Shown: positions 1-8,986 of the stretch, piece by piece
Position numbering within the stretch: position 1 is the stretch's first letter
Layout of the letters: every line of letters begins with the position of its first letter
Assembly (NCBI RefSeq): GCF_001485215.1
Contig: NZ_BBWW01000003.1
Span: 62,001 to 126,000, forward strand
Length of the DNA stretch: 64,000 nt
Direction: 5' to 3'
From: Leptolyngbya sp. NIES-2104
Lineage (GTDB): Bacteria > Cyanobacteriota > Cyanobacteriia > Leptolyngbyales > Leptolyngbyaceae
Translations under genes and position numbers: made by a program
Notes under the pieces: generated by a model
What the model was told of the DNA's origin: nothing
The model's input: only the letters and a program-made list of their open reading frames with translations
The model's database searches: none

Positions 1-10
1 GGGAGGGGGA

Positions 11-163
11 TCTAGAAGAATTGGGGAGTAGGGTCTAGAGCGTTTGGGGGTGACGCTCTAGAAGTTTTTCGGGGGTGCAGGTCTAGGGGCAGTTGTAATC
101 AGTTGTTTGGGTATGAGGTTCTAGAACAAGCTGTAATCAATTGTTTGGGGTGGGGGATCTAGA
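11..163. repeat. TCTAGA-headed direct-repeat array (putative origin iterons, class 1)
   Basis: TCTAGA (once TCTAGG) begins at 11, 34, 57, 82, 120 and 158, so the periods are 23, 23, 25, 38 and 38 bases. Each unit continues into a G-rich stretch such as TTGGGG or TTTGGGG. The last three units also contain TGTAATC in the same place, which explains the longer period. A regularly spaced array beside a Rep-like gene is the usual look of plasmid iterons, where Rep binds to start or limit replication. The array may continue to the left of the window. Function is inferred. Confidence 0.65.
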
Positions 164-393
164 CTCGTGTGTAATCGGCTAAGAGTTTCACCGTTAAAAG
201 GTTTGAGCGTTTTAACATGAGGTTGCATTCTCGATCTAATTTCAAGAAGATTCCTAAAATTAACAAGCAGAATGACGAGATAGAACGGCTTTGAAGCGTT
301 GTAATCACTTTGATGGATCGCCGATCGTGATTACAACGCTGTAATCACCTGTAATCAAATCTTGTAATCAAACGCTGTAATCATCTGTAATCA
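94..393. repeat. TGTAATCA direct repeats with inverted copies (putative origin iterons, class 2)
   Basis: TGTAATCA occurs at 94, 132, 170 (TGTAATCG), 300, 340, 350, 363, 376 and 386. The last five have spacings of 10, 13, 13 and 10. An inverted copy lies at 328-335. It forms a 14-base inverted repeat (295-308 with 327-340) and, alternatively, a 9-base hairpin with a 4-base loop (327-335 with 340-348). Mutually exclusive hairpins beside iterons suit an origin or a copy-control site. No DnaA box was recognised. The array lies just past the 3' end of the Rep-like gene. Confidence 0.65.
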
Positions 394-416
394 TCTCGAT
401 CGAATAACAAGCAAAA

Positions 417-1835
417 TTACAAGTCTTGCTCAAATAATTGCCGCAAAGTCTGTTCGTTTTCAGAACTAATCGATCGCTCTTCGTTCTCGATCAGCGAAAT
501 CAGCCCCTGACTCATGCCACTTAGTTGAGAGAGCTTGCGCTGACTCCATTTTTTTGACTGACGTAACATCTTGACCTGTTGCCCGGTCAATCTCTGATCT
601 TCAACGATCGTAGTCCCAGACTCTTCATGCTCTTCAACGGTTGTGGCTGTAATCGCTTCAGTTTGCCAATCTTCGGCAGGTGTGATCCAGAGTTTTGCGG
701 CGAGTAGTCGATCGAAGAAGCCACGAGGACGTTGAATCTCATCGCGCCCAAATCCAGGCGGCTGAAGCTCTAAAGGATAGGTTTCTGCATCAAACTGAAT
801 CGACCATCCACGATCGTGCAACGTCAGCAAATCTTCATCCCAAGTACTCGCTAATTTCTTGCGAAACTCACTGCCTTGTTTTGCTTGCTGGATTTTCTGA
901 TTGCCATATGCTACTTCCATCAGGGTTTGAACATTCAGCGGATCTTGACGATTGAACTGAGCTTTGAACAAAAGCCAAACAATCAATCGCGCTGCTCCTT
1001 CTCGATGCTGCCAAAGGCTCATGACACTTTCAAGCAAGGTTTGTGGCAGGTTTCCAAGCTGATGATACGCAGTGCGATCGCGCTTTCCTTCCTCGTTCAG
1101 AAAGTATCTCGCCCACAATCCCGGTTTAACAATAAACGTCATTCCCGTGAGTTCTTTATTGCCAAAGAGGTCTTGCTGATAGTGATAGCGTGTTCCCATA
1201 ATGTGCCACAGTCGCCCTTCTTCAACCGTGAACCCTTTGACTCGTCCTTGAGTGGGCAATGAAATGAAAGTAGTGATTTTACAAGGCTGTTTGACTAATT
1301 CCTCGATGAGCGCGAGCTTTTCCCTGCGGTTTTTATCAGTCCGTTTTTTCAGTCCCAAGTAAGCTTCGATTTGTCGATCGTCAATAATTAACTCTTGCTC
1401 CCAAGGGCGTTCTAACTGTGCTGCGTGTGCTGCGTAGATCAAGTGCATACAAGCTGCACGAATATCAAAGGTGTCAATCACTGCCAGCGCTGCCGCTCCT
1501 GCAAGCGTCGCGGGATGTTCGTCTTCTAGATTCTCTGTCACCCAGAAATGAATTGCACCCTGCCCATCTCCAATGTCTCGCGCATAGTACAGCTTGCCAT
1601 CTGGGTCGTTATCCCAAGGAAGATGCTTACGCTGAGTCAGAATGTTGCCTGCCTCCCAAATGGGTAGAGCCGATGCCATCCGGGTTGCGTGGTGTTCAGA
1701 AAAGAGATCCGGGCTAGTTTTCGGTCGCTCGACCGCACTGATTGGCTTCGGTTTCTGTTTTGCCTTTTGAGTTCGAGCAGGTTTTGGTACGGCAGAAGTC
1801 TCAGTTAATTTTGCATTCTTTTTTTGACGAGCCAT
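417..1835 (-). CDS. Plasmid replication initiator-like protein with C-terminal Xre HTH
   Basis: Predicted 472 aa. The N-terminal 45 residues are Lys/Pro/Ala-rich and probably disordered. The middle (about 50-390) resembles Rep-like proteins of cyanobacterial plasmids. It has winged-helix-like patches but no motif I can name with certainty. Residues about 418-470 form a clear Cro/C1-type helix-turn-helix (LTGQQVKMLRQSKKWSQRKL onward). The gene ends 3 bases after the TGTAATCA array and lies 28 bases downstream of the DUF3102-like gene, so the two form one unit. The origin position and HTH favour a replication or copy-control role. A plain transcriptional regulator is the alternative. Confidence 0.55.
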   Translation of the reverse strand: MARQKKNAKLTETSAVPKPARTQKAKQKPKPISAVERPKTSPDLFSEHHATRMASALPIWEAGNILTQRKHLPWDNDPDGKLYYARDIGDGQGAIHFWVTENLEDEHPATLAGAAALAVIDTFDIRAACMHLIYAAHAAQLERPWEQELIIDDRQIEAYLGLKKRTDKNRREKLALIEELVKQPCKITTFISLPTQGRVKGFTVEEGRLWHIMGTRYHYQQDLFGNKELTGMTFIVKPGLWARYFLNEEGKRDRTAYHQLGNLPQTLLESVMSLWQHREGAARLIVWLLFKAQFNRQDPLNVQTLMEVAYGNQKIQQAKQGSEFRKKLASTWDEDLLTLHDRGWSIQFDAETYPLELQPPGFGRDEIQRPRGFFDRLLAAKLWITPAEDWQTEAITATTVEEHEESGTTIVEDQRLTGQQVKMLRQSKKWSQRKLSQLSGMSQGLISLIENEERSISSENEQTLRQLFEQDL

Positions 1836-1863
1836 GCTGCTTCCCTCTTGAACTTGAAATCGA

Positions 1864-3186
1864 TCAGACTTTCGCTTTCAAACGCCGCTGGATCACTTTC
1901 TCAACTTTTTTTAACTCAGCCTCTGACAGTTGCTCTAGATACTGTAAAACAGTCTGTAAGTCGAGGTGATGAATCGCGTGATTTACTTTAGCATCAACTG
2001 ACTCAAGATCGAGCGACGTGGCTTTGACCTCGATCGTATTCACTGGTTGCGCTAGTGCGATTTCGCGTTGAACGAATTCTGCTTCTTTCAGCACAGGGTC
2101 TAATCGGGGCATTGCAGCAATACGCCATTTGCGGCAGTGTTGCGGCATGGCTTGGATGCGATCGTCTCCGAACGATTCTCGATAGTAGCTACACCATACG
2201 CCAAACTGATTTCCTTCATGAGTTGGATCGTGCCATTCACAAGTTCGACAAGTTGGCTTTTTCAACTGGAGTGAGCCATCAAGATCTTCTGGTGCGATCG
2301 TCGTTTCTGCATTGCGCTGGATTGAGGTCGTTTCAATGAATTGTTGAGTGAGTGCTTGCCCTTTTTCGTACCACCAGCGTTCGAGTGTGAGTGGATTCGG
2401 CGCAACGAAGCTCGTTGACTTTCCAGCAATTTCACAGCTTACATTGAGGCGATAAGGTTGTTTCGGCACGGGGCAATGCTCGATCGACCAATGCGGTGAG
2501 AGTAAAGCTTGTAGCTGTGAGAATTGTTCGCGAAAGGTTTGCACTTTCCAATCGCGATACTGATTCATCAGATCCTGATAGTTGCGGAAGAATCGTGCAA
2601 TATTTGTTCGATCGACTAAGTAGAACTTAAATCCTTCTTCGTCGTCTTCACACCGTTGCAATAGTCCCCAATTTTGCACGGCTTCCCGATAGTGTAAGAA
2701 TCGCTGACTCTGTTCGATATCTACCGTTTTTTGATGACGCTGAATCAGGGCTTCGACCCGCTCTAAATCGAGTGTTTCACCTTTGAGAACGCGATCGACA
2801 AATTCAGTCCGAGCCGATCTTGGTGTAATGTCGGCTGAAATTCGATACAACACTTTCGTTTCAACCTGGTTTAACACCGTGAGTGCATCTTGATTCTCAA
2901 ATGGTAAAAAAGCGCGTCCGACCGACATCATGCAGTAACACAAAGAAGTGCTTAACCCGGTTCTCTCGCGTGCCCAGACCAAAAACTCGCTGTTTTGCCC
3001 CCAACCAAATAAAGCTTTGACTTCGAGCAGTTCTTTTCCAGTTTCGTAAATATCATAGAAAAGTCGTCCGAAGCGGTTTTGAATGTTGCTGGCGATTTCT
3101 TCTAAGCGATCGCATTGAGCCGCAGATAAAGCCATTTGTGCAGTCGTTGTGGTGAGCGCGCGATCGTCTTGGGACGGTAAAGACAC
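1864..3186 (-). CDS. DUF3102-like plasmid protein with Cys-rich segment
   Basis: Predicted 440 aa, first gene of the two-gene unit with the Rep-like protein. Residues about 25-100 (LEEIASNIQ through GWGQNSEFLVWARERTGLS) look like the DUF3102/ParB-associated fold in which a short HTH follows a helix. Residues about 305-345 carry four cysteines in the pattern CxxC...WC...HC (CRTCEWHDP, VWCSYYRES, PQHCRKW), a likely metal site or iron-sulphur ligand set. The C-terminus is helical and charged. Such proteins are common on cyanobacterial plasmids beside rep genes. The function is unknown, and a partition or replication accessory role is inferred from position. Confidence 0.5.
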   Translation of the reverse strand: MSLPSQDDRALTTTTAQMALSAAQCDRLEEIASNIQNRFGRLFYDIYETGKELLEVKALFGWGQNSEFLVWARERTGLSTSLCYCMMSVGRAFLPFENQDALTVLNQVETKVLYRISADITPRSARTEFVDRVLKGETLDLERVEALIQRHQKTVDIEQSQRFLHYREAVQNWGLLQRCEDDEEGFKFYLVDRTNIARFFRNYQDLMNQYRDWKVQTFREQFSQLQALLSPHWSIEHCPVPKQPYRLNVSCEIAGKSTSFVAPNPLTLERWWYEKGQALTQQFIETTSIQRNAETTIAPEDLDGSLQLKKPTCRTCEWHDPTHEGNQFGVWCSYYRESFGDDRIQAMPQHCRKWRIAAMPRLDPVLKEAEFVQREIALAQPVNTIEVKATSLDLESVDAKVNHAIHHLDLQTVLQYLEQLSEAELKKVEKVIQRRLKAKV

Positions 3187-3330
3187 TAGAACTTAGCTCC
3201 GGTCTAGTTTTTTATATTATATCTAGAATTCTGGAAAAAATGCAGAATCTAAGATAGCTTTTCTGGCTTGATGTCTCAATGAGAAGTCGCTTGTATACTG
3301 GTAGATAGGTTAAAGGATGAGCCGTCGAAG
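3187..3330. promoter_or_regulatory. Divergent intergenic region with three CTAG boxes
   Basis: The spacer lies between the minus-strand rep unit and the plus-strand Xre gene. It has CTAGA at 3186-3190, TCTAG at 3203-3207 and TCTAGAATT at 3222-3230. This core is the same as in the array at 11-163. An A/T-rich stretch (TTTTTTATATTATAT) sits between two of the boxes. This fits operator sites for the Xre-type protein or the Rep-like HTH protein. A TATACT hexamer near 3294-3299 could be a -10 box for the rightward gene. The function is inferred. Confidence 0.4.
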
Positions 3331-3723
3331 ATGTACATTCTGAATGCACCAACGGGAATTAAAGCAGGTCGTCAATTGCTCGGCAGAATGGTTAGGGCTG
3401 CTCGTGCGATGCGCGGTTGGACGCTCGATGATCTCAAAGAGCAGATTGCTCAGAATGTCTCTTATCGAAGTGATTCTGGCATCGAGCCTTACATTGTGAG
3501 TAAATCCCAGTTGAGTGTTTTAGAACGCGGTCAGCCTGTGCTCGATCCGCTGTTGTTTGAGTCGATCGCGGTTCTAGAATTACTGAATCATCCGATCGAA
3601 CAACGCGCCCTTACGATCGAAGAAATTAAAGCGATTAACTGTGGACTGTTCGATCCAAAAACTGGCAATTGGCTCAATTCTGAGACTCCAAGAGTTTTGA
3701 CGCAATCCGCGATCGCAAGTTGA
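3331..3723 (+). CDS. Xre-type HTH-like regulator
   Basis: Predicted 130 aa. Residues about 14-70 (GRQLLGRMVRAARAMRGWTL, then KSQLSVLERG) have the helix pattern of a Cro/C1 DNA-binding domain with a longer than usual loop between helices 2 and 3. The C-terminal half has no recognised domain. The gene is divergent from the rep unit across a spacer with repeated CTAG boxes, so autoregulation and control of rep expression are plausible. It ends just before two strong hairpins at 3728-3814. Confidence 0.55.
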   Translation: MYILNAPTGIKAGRQLLGRMVRAARAMRGWTLDDLKEQIAQNVSYRSDSGIEPYIVSKSQLSVLERGQPVLDPLLFESIAVLELLNHPIEQRALTIEEIKAINCGLFDPKTGNWLNSETPRVLTQSAIAS

Positions 3724-3727
3724 ACGG

Positions 3728-3814
3728 TTTTATAAAAGTTTCCAGCGACGCAGAAACTTTCATAAATTTCAGTTGTTTTTATAAAAGTTTCCAATGACGC
3801 GGAAACTTTTATAA
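3728..3814. terminator. Tandem pair of A/T-rich hairpins between convergent genes
   Basis: Two 38-base copies lie at 3728-3765 and 3777-3814, 49 bases apart. Each reads TTATAAAAGTTTCC, a loop of about 8 bases containing TGACGC, then GGAAACTTTTATAA. The arms are 14 bases, perfect in copy 2 and with mismatches in copy 1. They sit where the Xre gene (plus) and the DUF1016 gene (minus) converge. A bidirectional terminator is the simplest reading. Two near-identical palindromes could also be protein-binding sites. Confidence 0.55.
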
Positions 3815-3817
3815 TTC

Positions 3818-4858
3818 TTAAGGTTCATCTTCAAGTACGGCTTCGATCTCTGACTCAAGCTGCTCAATCGAAGGCAAGCTATTTTTGAACTGCTCCGGTA
3901 AGCTATCCCAGATCTCGTGTGTAGAAACGCCGATCGGTCGTTTGATGCTGCGGAGGGCGTATTCCACGATCGTTTGGTTCTTTGACTTACATAAAATTAA
4001 GCCAACAGTTGGTTGATCATCAGGATGCCGCAATAGATCATCGACTACGGCTAAGTAGAAGTTCATCTTGCCGCTCATCTCCGGCGTGAATTCGGTCATC
4101 TTTAAGTCGATGATTACAAAGCACCGCAGTCTTAAATGATAAAAAACAAGGTCAATATAGTAATCTTCGTTGCCGACTTGAAGATGATACTGACTGCCGA
4201 CAAACGCGAACCCCACACCCAGTTCGAGTAAAAAGTCCCGAATGTGAGCAACTAGCGCGTTTTCTAAATCCCGCTCCTGTGCTTCTCGACCCAGCGAAAG
4301 AAAGTCAAAAGAATAGGGACTCTTCAGCAAGCTATTTGCAAGATCCGATTGAGGTTTGGGTAAAGTTTGCTCAAAGTTCGTAATCGCTTTACCTTGTCGA
4401 TCGCGCAGTCGAGTTTCGATTTGAATTACGAGAACATTACGACTCCAGCCGTTAGAGATGGTTTGCTGCGCGTACCAAAGACGGTCTTCTGTTATTTTCA
4501 GCTTTTCTAACAGTGCAAGATTGTGATACCAGGTAATTTGTGCAAGCACCTCTTGCACAATTGACAACTCTGGGTAAGCTTCTGCAAAGGTTCGCATATA
4601 CTTGAGATTGCGACTCGAAAAGCCTTTAACTTCTGGAAATTCTCGTCGCAAATCTTTCGAGAGTTGGTCAATCACTTTTGCGCCCCATCCGGCTTGGGCT
4701 TGACGATCGAGGATCATCTGTCCGATTTGCCAGTAGAGGAGCACTAGCTCACGATTGACCGAGACAGCAGCACGAACTTGAGCTGTCCGAATGCGGTCTT
4801 TCAAATCGCTCAACAGTTGGGAATAGCCTTCTGGCACTAAAGAAGAGGACTTTGCCAC
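3818..4858 (-). CDS. DUF1016 family PDDEXK nuclease (YhcG-like), copy 1
   Basis: About 346 aa from a GTG start at 4858, which is preceded by GGGAG and gives the family-typical N-terminus. An in-frame TTG at 4885 would add nine residues. The N-terminal DUF1016_N part (AAVSVNRELVLLYWQIGQMI, FSSRNLKYMRTFAE, ITWYHNLALL) is followed by the nuclease domain: FVGSQYHLQVGNEDYYIDLVFYH, with the acidic D in YYIDLVFY and the core IIDLKMTEF. These proteins belong to the PD-(D/E)XK superfamily and commonly lie inside restriction-modification islands. The gene is the last of the defence island. It is a paralogue of 11143-12198, but the two are clearly diverged. Confidence 0.85.
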   Translation of the reverse strand: MAKSSSLVPEGYSQLLSDLKDRIRTAQVRAAVSVNRELVLLYWQIGQMILDRQAQAGWGAKVIDQLSKDLRREFPEVKGFSSRNLKYMRTFAEAYPELSIVQEVLAQITWYHNLALLEKLKITEDRLWYAQQTISNGWSRNVLVIQIETRLRDRQGKAITNFEQTLPKPQSDLANSLLKSPYSFDFLSLGREAQERDLENALVAHIRDFLLELGVGFAFVGSQYHLQVGNEDYYIDLVFYHLRLRCFVIIDLKMTEFTPEMSGKMNFYLAVVDDLLRHPDDQPTVGLILCKSKNQTIVEYALRSIKRPIGVSTHEIWDSLPEQFKNSLPSIEQLESEIEAVLEDEP

Positions 4859-5142
4859 CGAACAATGCTCCCACTCTGAACACAAGTACGACTGAGCAAG
4901 TGTATCAAATTCAAGGTTCTCATCGTAATCCGAAGCTTGCCTGAGTCCATACGATGCTACTTTTCCAACTCACATTTGATTGAGCAGGCGAGTCTCAAAC
5001 AGGTGTCAAATCTGCAAAACTCTTTCGGGTTTCAAATACTGCGCGAGTAGTAAATCGCTTCTTCGGCTTGCTGCCAGCGATCGTATAATTTCGACTTCAG
5101 CTAAGTTAAATCAGTGAACCGAAAGCCATTTGTCACGATCTT
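4859..5142 (-). other. Spacer with coding-like remnants upstream of DUF1016 copy 1
   Basis: No intact gene. On the minus strand the frame of the DUF1016 gene stays open up to a TGA near 4968 and reads like protein (SYGLRQASDYDENLEFDTL), without a good start. Further upstream, near 5030-5105, another minus-strand frame gives KLYDRWQQAEEAIYYSRSI before a stop. These look like leftovers of a gene between the metallopeptidase and the nuclease, or an upstream extension of the nuclease lost by mutation. I do not recognise the family. Confidence 0.3.
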
Positions 5143-5880
5143 CTAAACCCAATGCTCATCTCCAAGTGGTTCTTGATTTAAGAGGTCGCGGTAGCGCTGC
5201 CATTGGGGAAGGTACTTGTTCATGTGCGTTTTGAAGCGATCGTTATGATGTCGCTCTAGTAGATGCACTAATTCATGCACGACAACATATTCTAGGCATT
5301 CGATCGGCTTTTTTGCTAGTTCTGAATTGAGCCAGATTCGACACTCACTGATGTTGCAGCTTCCCCATTTCGTTTTCATCCGCTTGATACCCCAGTCTGA
5401 TACTTGCTTGCCGATCACAGTTTGCCAGTGGTTGAGCAGGTCAGAAATTCGGTTTCTTAGTTGGTCGCGGTACCATTCGTTTAGGACAAGCGATCGATTC
5501 TTTGTTGAAGTGCCAGGATTCACAAATAGCTGTAGAGTGCTGTTGTTTTTGATCACGACTTCATGACGACCCCGGCGCTCGATTACTTCTAGCCGATAGC
5601 GTTTTCCGAATAGGTAATGACTTTCGCCTGTGACCATTTCTCGCGTGGACTGGCGCGGTTGTGCCTGGAAGTTTGCCTGCTGTTTTTTGATCCAGCTCAA
5701 ACGAGAAATGACCGCAAGCCGTATGTTGTCATCGGTCATATGTGAGGGGACTGCGACTCGGACGTGACCATCGGGTGGATAGACCGATAAGTGCAGGTTT
5801 TGAATGTCCTTGCGAACGACCTGGACTGGAATACCGCTGACAACGAAATGATTGGTAGCGACGGGGTTACTGATACTCAC
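5143..5880 (-). CDS. YgjP/SprT-like M48-type zinc metallopeptidase of an RM island
   Basis: 245 aa. The C-terminal half has the zinc-protease signature VVVHELVHLLERHHNDRF (HExxH at about 203-207, plus a downstream H), preceded by the family-typical KTKWGSCN and IWLNSELAKKP. The N-terminal half (IQNLHLSVYPPDGHVRVAVP, LSWIKKQQANF) matches the YgjP-like family (DUF45). The start overlaps the 3' end of hsdR by 14 bases, so the two are translationally coupled. This family is repeatedly found directly after type I hsdR genes. Its role there is not settled; turnover of the restriction enzyme is one idea. Confidence 0.88.
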   Translation of the reverse strand: MSISNPVATNHFVVSGIPVQVVRKDIQNLHLSVYPPDGHVRVAVPSHMTDDNIRLAVISRLSWIKKQQANFQAQPRQSTREMVTGESHYLFGKRYRLEVIERRGRHEVVIKNNSTLQLFVNPGTSTKNRSLVLNEWYRDQLRNRISDLLNHWQTVIGKQVSDWGIKRMKTKWGSCNISECRIWLNSELAKKPIECLEYVVVHELVHLLERHHNDRFKTHMNKYLPQWQRYRDLLNQEPLGDEHWV

Positions 5881-8800
5881 GTTGGTTCTTCACCAGTTCC
5901 AATACTTCAGTAACATTAATATTACGGTCTGCGATCGCAGTTCGGATCGCATTTGCAACTTCTCTTTGCTTAAATCGATGATTGATCCAGCCTTCTTTTT
6001 TGGTCACACGCACGGCTGTATCGATTTGTAGGGCTAACGCTTCATCTTGACCGAGATTGTCGTAGAGCGATCGTTTTGCTGGAGTATCGAGTGAAGCGGG
6101 ATAGTTTTGGCATTTGGTGCCGGGTTGATTGACTTGCTGAGCGAGTTGTTTGACTTTTTCGAGATAGTCTTGGTAGCTGATGGCTTGTTTACGGCGCTCT
6201 AAAATTAGTGCATCGAGCAAATTCGACATTTGATCGTAGTACTTGGGATTGACTGGGTTTTCATCAATGATGGTTCTGCGGATATTGTTCTCGATCGTTT
6301 CTGCCATTGCAGTAGGTTCTTTCAGTCCGGCAGGCAAAGCATCTAATGCACCGATGCCCTGTTTAACAATCAGTTCGACTAGTCCCAGGTCTTCAAATTT
6401 AGAGACGATCGTGCTTTCATCGGCGCGGATGTAGCTATCGAGTAAGTGACGCATGGCGGGTTCGTAGCGTTTCATGTCGAGGTAGTCGCCGCTGGCGTAT
6501 TTCACCTCATCGCGCATTTTGGTGTAGTGGGTGACTTCGGCTTTAATTTTGACGGCTTCTGCGGCTTCTAGTTCGTTAGCGATTTGGGCGTAGGCGCGGA
6601 TGAGAGCGGCGATCGCTTGATAGAGTGCAACTCGTTTCGGTTCGTTGTGGGCAAGGGTGTCTTGGTCGGTGGTGTCTGTAGTGCAGAAATAATGCAGATA
6701 GTTTTGGGTGTCGCGGGGAAGGGCAACGGGTTCGCAGAGTGCTTTGACAATTTCGAGGGTTTCTTCGAGTCGATCGCGGGATTTTTCGAGTCGATCACTG
6801 AGAAGTCCGGCGACATCTTCGGGGTCATAGCCATCGAGTGCACCGCTGGTGTAGTCGGTGATCGCTCCTTCAAGCCGTTTGAATAAGTCTTTGTAGTCTA
6901 CGATGTACCCATATTCTTTGTCGTCTCCGTCGAGGCGATTGACACGACAAATGGCTTGAAATAAACCGTGATCGCGCATTTGTTTGTCGATGTAGAGGTA
7001 GGTGGCAGAAGGCGCATCGAAGCCTGTGAGCAGTTTATCTACGACGATGAGCAGGCGCATTTGACCGGGTTCTTTAATAAAGCGATCTTTGACTTGTTTC
7101 TCGAATTCTTCGACCCGACTCATGGCTTGATCTTCGGATTCGTTGAAGTAGTCGGCTAACATCCGGCGGTAGATGGCGTATTGGTTCAGTTTTTCGGTGT
7201 ATCCCTCGCCGCTTTCTTCGCCTTTGATGTCAGAGCGAGCAGGTTTGTAGCTGGTGACGATCGCGCATTTTCCGGCGAGTTCGGTTTTGCTCAATAGCTC
7301 ATAGACTTTGCAGGCTTGATAGATGCTGGAACACACGAGCATTGCATTACCGCGCCCATCCATTAGGCGAGGTTTGGTGTCCATGTCGAAGAGGATATCT
7401 TTGACGATTTGATCGAGGCGCGATTGGCTGGAGAGAACTTTTTGCATCGTGCCCCACTTCTGTTTGAGTTGGGTTTTGGCAAGTTCAGATAAGCCGCGAG
7501 TTTTGGCTTCAAACCATTGATCGATTTTTTGCTGGCTGGTGAGGTGCTGATCGATGTCGCGGGCTTCGTAGCGCAGATCGAGGACAACCCCATCAGCGAC
7601 GGCTTCATCGAATTTGTAGGTGTGGAGATAGCGATCGAAGGTTTCAATACTTCTTTGTTTGTCGTCTCTGAGCAGCGGGGTTCCGGTGAAACCGATGAAG
7701 ACGGCTTTCGGCAGGAGGGTCTTCATGGCGGTGTGGAGTTTGCCGGATTGGGTGCGGTGGCATTCATCGACAAAGACAAAGAGGTTGCCTTTAGGGGTGA
7801 AGTTTTTAGGGATGTTGCGCTCTAAGTCTTGGATGAAGGCAGCGATCGCTTTTTCGGTGTTGTCTATGCCGAACTTGTGAATCAGAGAGCAGAGGAGCCA
7901 GGGAGTGGTTTGATTGAGTTTAGTGATCAGATCGTCGCCGCTTTGGGTGCGGTAGATTTCTTCGTCTACACCGAGGAAAACTTTTTCGATTTGTTCGTCT
8001 AGCTCGGTGCGATCAGTGATGATCAAAACTCGTGCATCGGTGAGGTGTTCCCGAATCCATTTGGCTAACCAGACCATAGTGAGGCTTTTTCCTGAGCCTT
8101 GGGTATGCCAGATGATGCCGCCTTGTTGCTGTGGGATGAATTGCTGGGCGGCTTTGATGGCGAAGTATTGATTGTGGCGGCAGGTTTTTTTGATGCCGGA
8201 GTCGAAGACGATGAAATCGTGGATGATTTCGAGGAAGCGGGATCGGTTGCAGAGGCGGGAGAGGGCACAATCGAGCGGATTATCGGATTGTTCGCAGGTG
8301 GAACCGGAAAGGTATTTTTGAGCTTTGGGATCGGCTTGGGGGTTGTAGTTGGGGTTTTCTTCTTTCCAGGTGAGATAGTATTTTTCGGGGGTTTCGATCG
8401 TGCCGTAGCGTAAGCCTTGGGTGTCGTTGCCTGCCATCACGAGTTGCATCGTGGTGAAGAAGGAACGAATAAAGGTCTTTTTCTGGTTGTCGAGATTTTG
8501 GCGGATGCCTTCACCGATCGAGACACTGGAGCGTTTGAGTTCGAGGATACCGAGGGCGATGCCGTTGATGTAGAGAACGAGATCGGGGCGTTTTTTGTGT
8601 TCGCCTTGGACGGTGACTTCTTCGGCGATCGCGAAATCATTGTTTTCTGGATCTTCCCAGTCGATCAGCCAAATGGTTTGATTTTGTTGTCCTGCGCCTT
8701 CTTTGACTTTGATGCCGTAGCGCAGGAGGCGATAAACGGCTTTGTTGGCATCGTAGAGGTTTTGTCCTTCTTTGAGGGTGGCGGCTTGGTCGAGTTCGCG

Positions 8801-8986
8801 GAGGGCTTTGGTGATCAGGGTGTCGGTGATGCCTTGTTTTTGAAGCCATGCGGTTAAGAGTGTGGCTTCGATGTTGCGATTGTTGGGGCGGGTTTCCCAG
8901 TTGCCGAGGTAGGTGTAGTTAAGTTGCTGAAATAGCTTGATGACACGGTTTTGGGTGACGCGCTCTTTTTGTCCAACGTTACTCAC
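5867..8986 (-). CDS. hsdR: Type I restriction endonuclease subunit R
   Basis: 1039 aa, the full length for the family. It is the ATP-driven motor and nuclease of a type I restriction complex (R2M2S). Visible parts: an N-terminal HsdR_N nuclease with PD at 134-135 and ELK at 149-151; helicase motif I TQGSGKS at 295-301; motif II DECH at 407-410; motif III TGTP at 434-437; a second RecA domain with LLIVVDKLLTGFDAP; and a helical C-terminus that docks on the methylase core. It is 111 bases from the small ORF upstream and overlaps the metallopeptidase downstream. It looks intact. Confidence 0.95.
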   Translation of the reverse strand: MSNVGQKERVTQNRVIKLFQQLNYTYLGNWETRPNNRNIEATLLTAWLQKQGITDTLITKALRELDQAATLKEGQNLYDANKAVYRLLRYGIKVKEGAGQQNQTIWLIDWEDPENNDFAIAEEVTVQGEHKKRPDLVLYINGIALGILELKRSSVSIGEGIRQNLDNQKKTFIRSFFTTMQLVMAGNDTQGLRYGTIETPEKYYLTWKEENPNYNPQADPKAQKYLSGSTCEQSDNPLDCALSRLCNRSRFLEIIHDFIVFDSGIKKTCRHNQYFAIKAAQQFIPQQQGGIIWHTQGSGKSLTMVWLAKWIREHLTDARVLIITDRTELDEQIEKVFLGVDEEIYRTQSGDDLITKLNQTTPWLLCSLIHKFGIDNTEKAIAAFIQDLERNIPKNFTPKGNLFVFVDECHRTQSGKLHTAMKTLLPKAVFIGFTGTPLLRDDKQRSIETFDRYLHTYKFDEAVADGVVLDLRYEARDIDQHLTSQQKIDQWFEAKTRGLSELAKTQLKQKWGTMQKVLSSQSRLDQIVKDILFDMDTKPRLMDGRGNAMLVCSSIYQACKVYELLSKTELAGKCAIVTSYKPARSDIKGEESGEGYTEKLNQYAIYRRMLADYFNESEDQAMSRVEEFEKQVKDRFIKEPGQMRLLIVVDKLLTGFDAPSATYLYIDKQMRDHGLFQAICRVNRLDGDDKEYGYIVDYKDLFKRLEGAITDYTSGALDGYDPEDVAGLLSDRLEKSRDRLEETLEIVKALCEPVALPRDTQNYLHYFCTTDTTDQDTLAHNEPKRVALYQAIAALIRAYAQIANELEAAEAVKIKAEVTHYTKMRDEVKYASGDYLDMKRYEPAMRHLLDSYIRADESTIVSKFEDLGLVELIVKQGIGALDALPAGLKEPTAMAETIENNIRRTIIDENPVNPKYYDQMSNLLDALILERRKQAISYQDYLEKVKQLAQQVNQPGTKCQNYPASLDTPAKRSLYDNLGQDEALALQIDTAVRVTKKEGWINHRFKQREVANAIRTAIADRNINVTEVLELVKNQREYQ

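Noticed and set aside
1-416. Regular direct repeats that could suggest a CRISPR array
   Set aside because: Units are 6-9 conserved bases with 23-38 or 10-13 spacing and no unique 30-40-base spacers; no cas genes are near. Iterons fit better.
6568-8857. Many long open frames on both strands inside hsdR
   Set aside because: They are shadows of a full-length HsdR with every motif; their composition is repetitive and they match no family.
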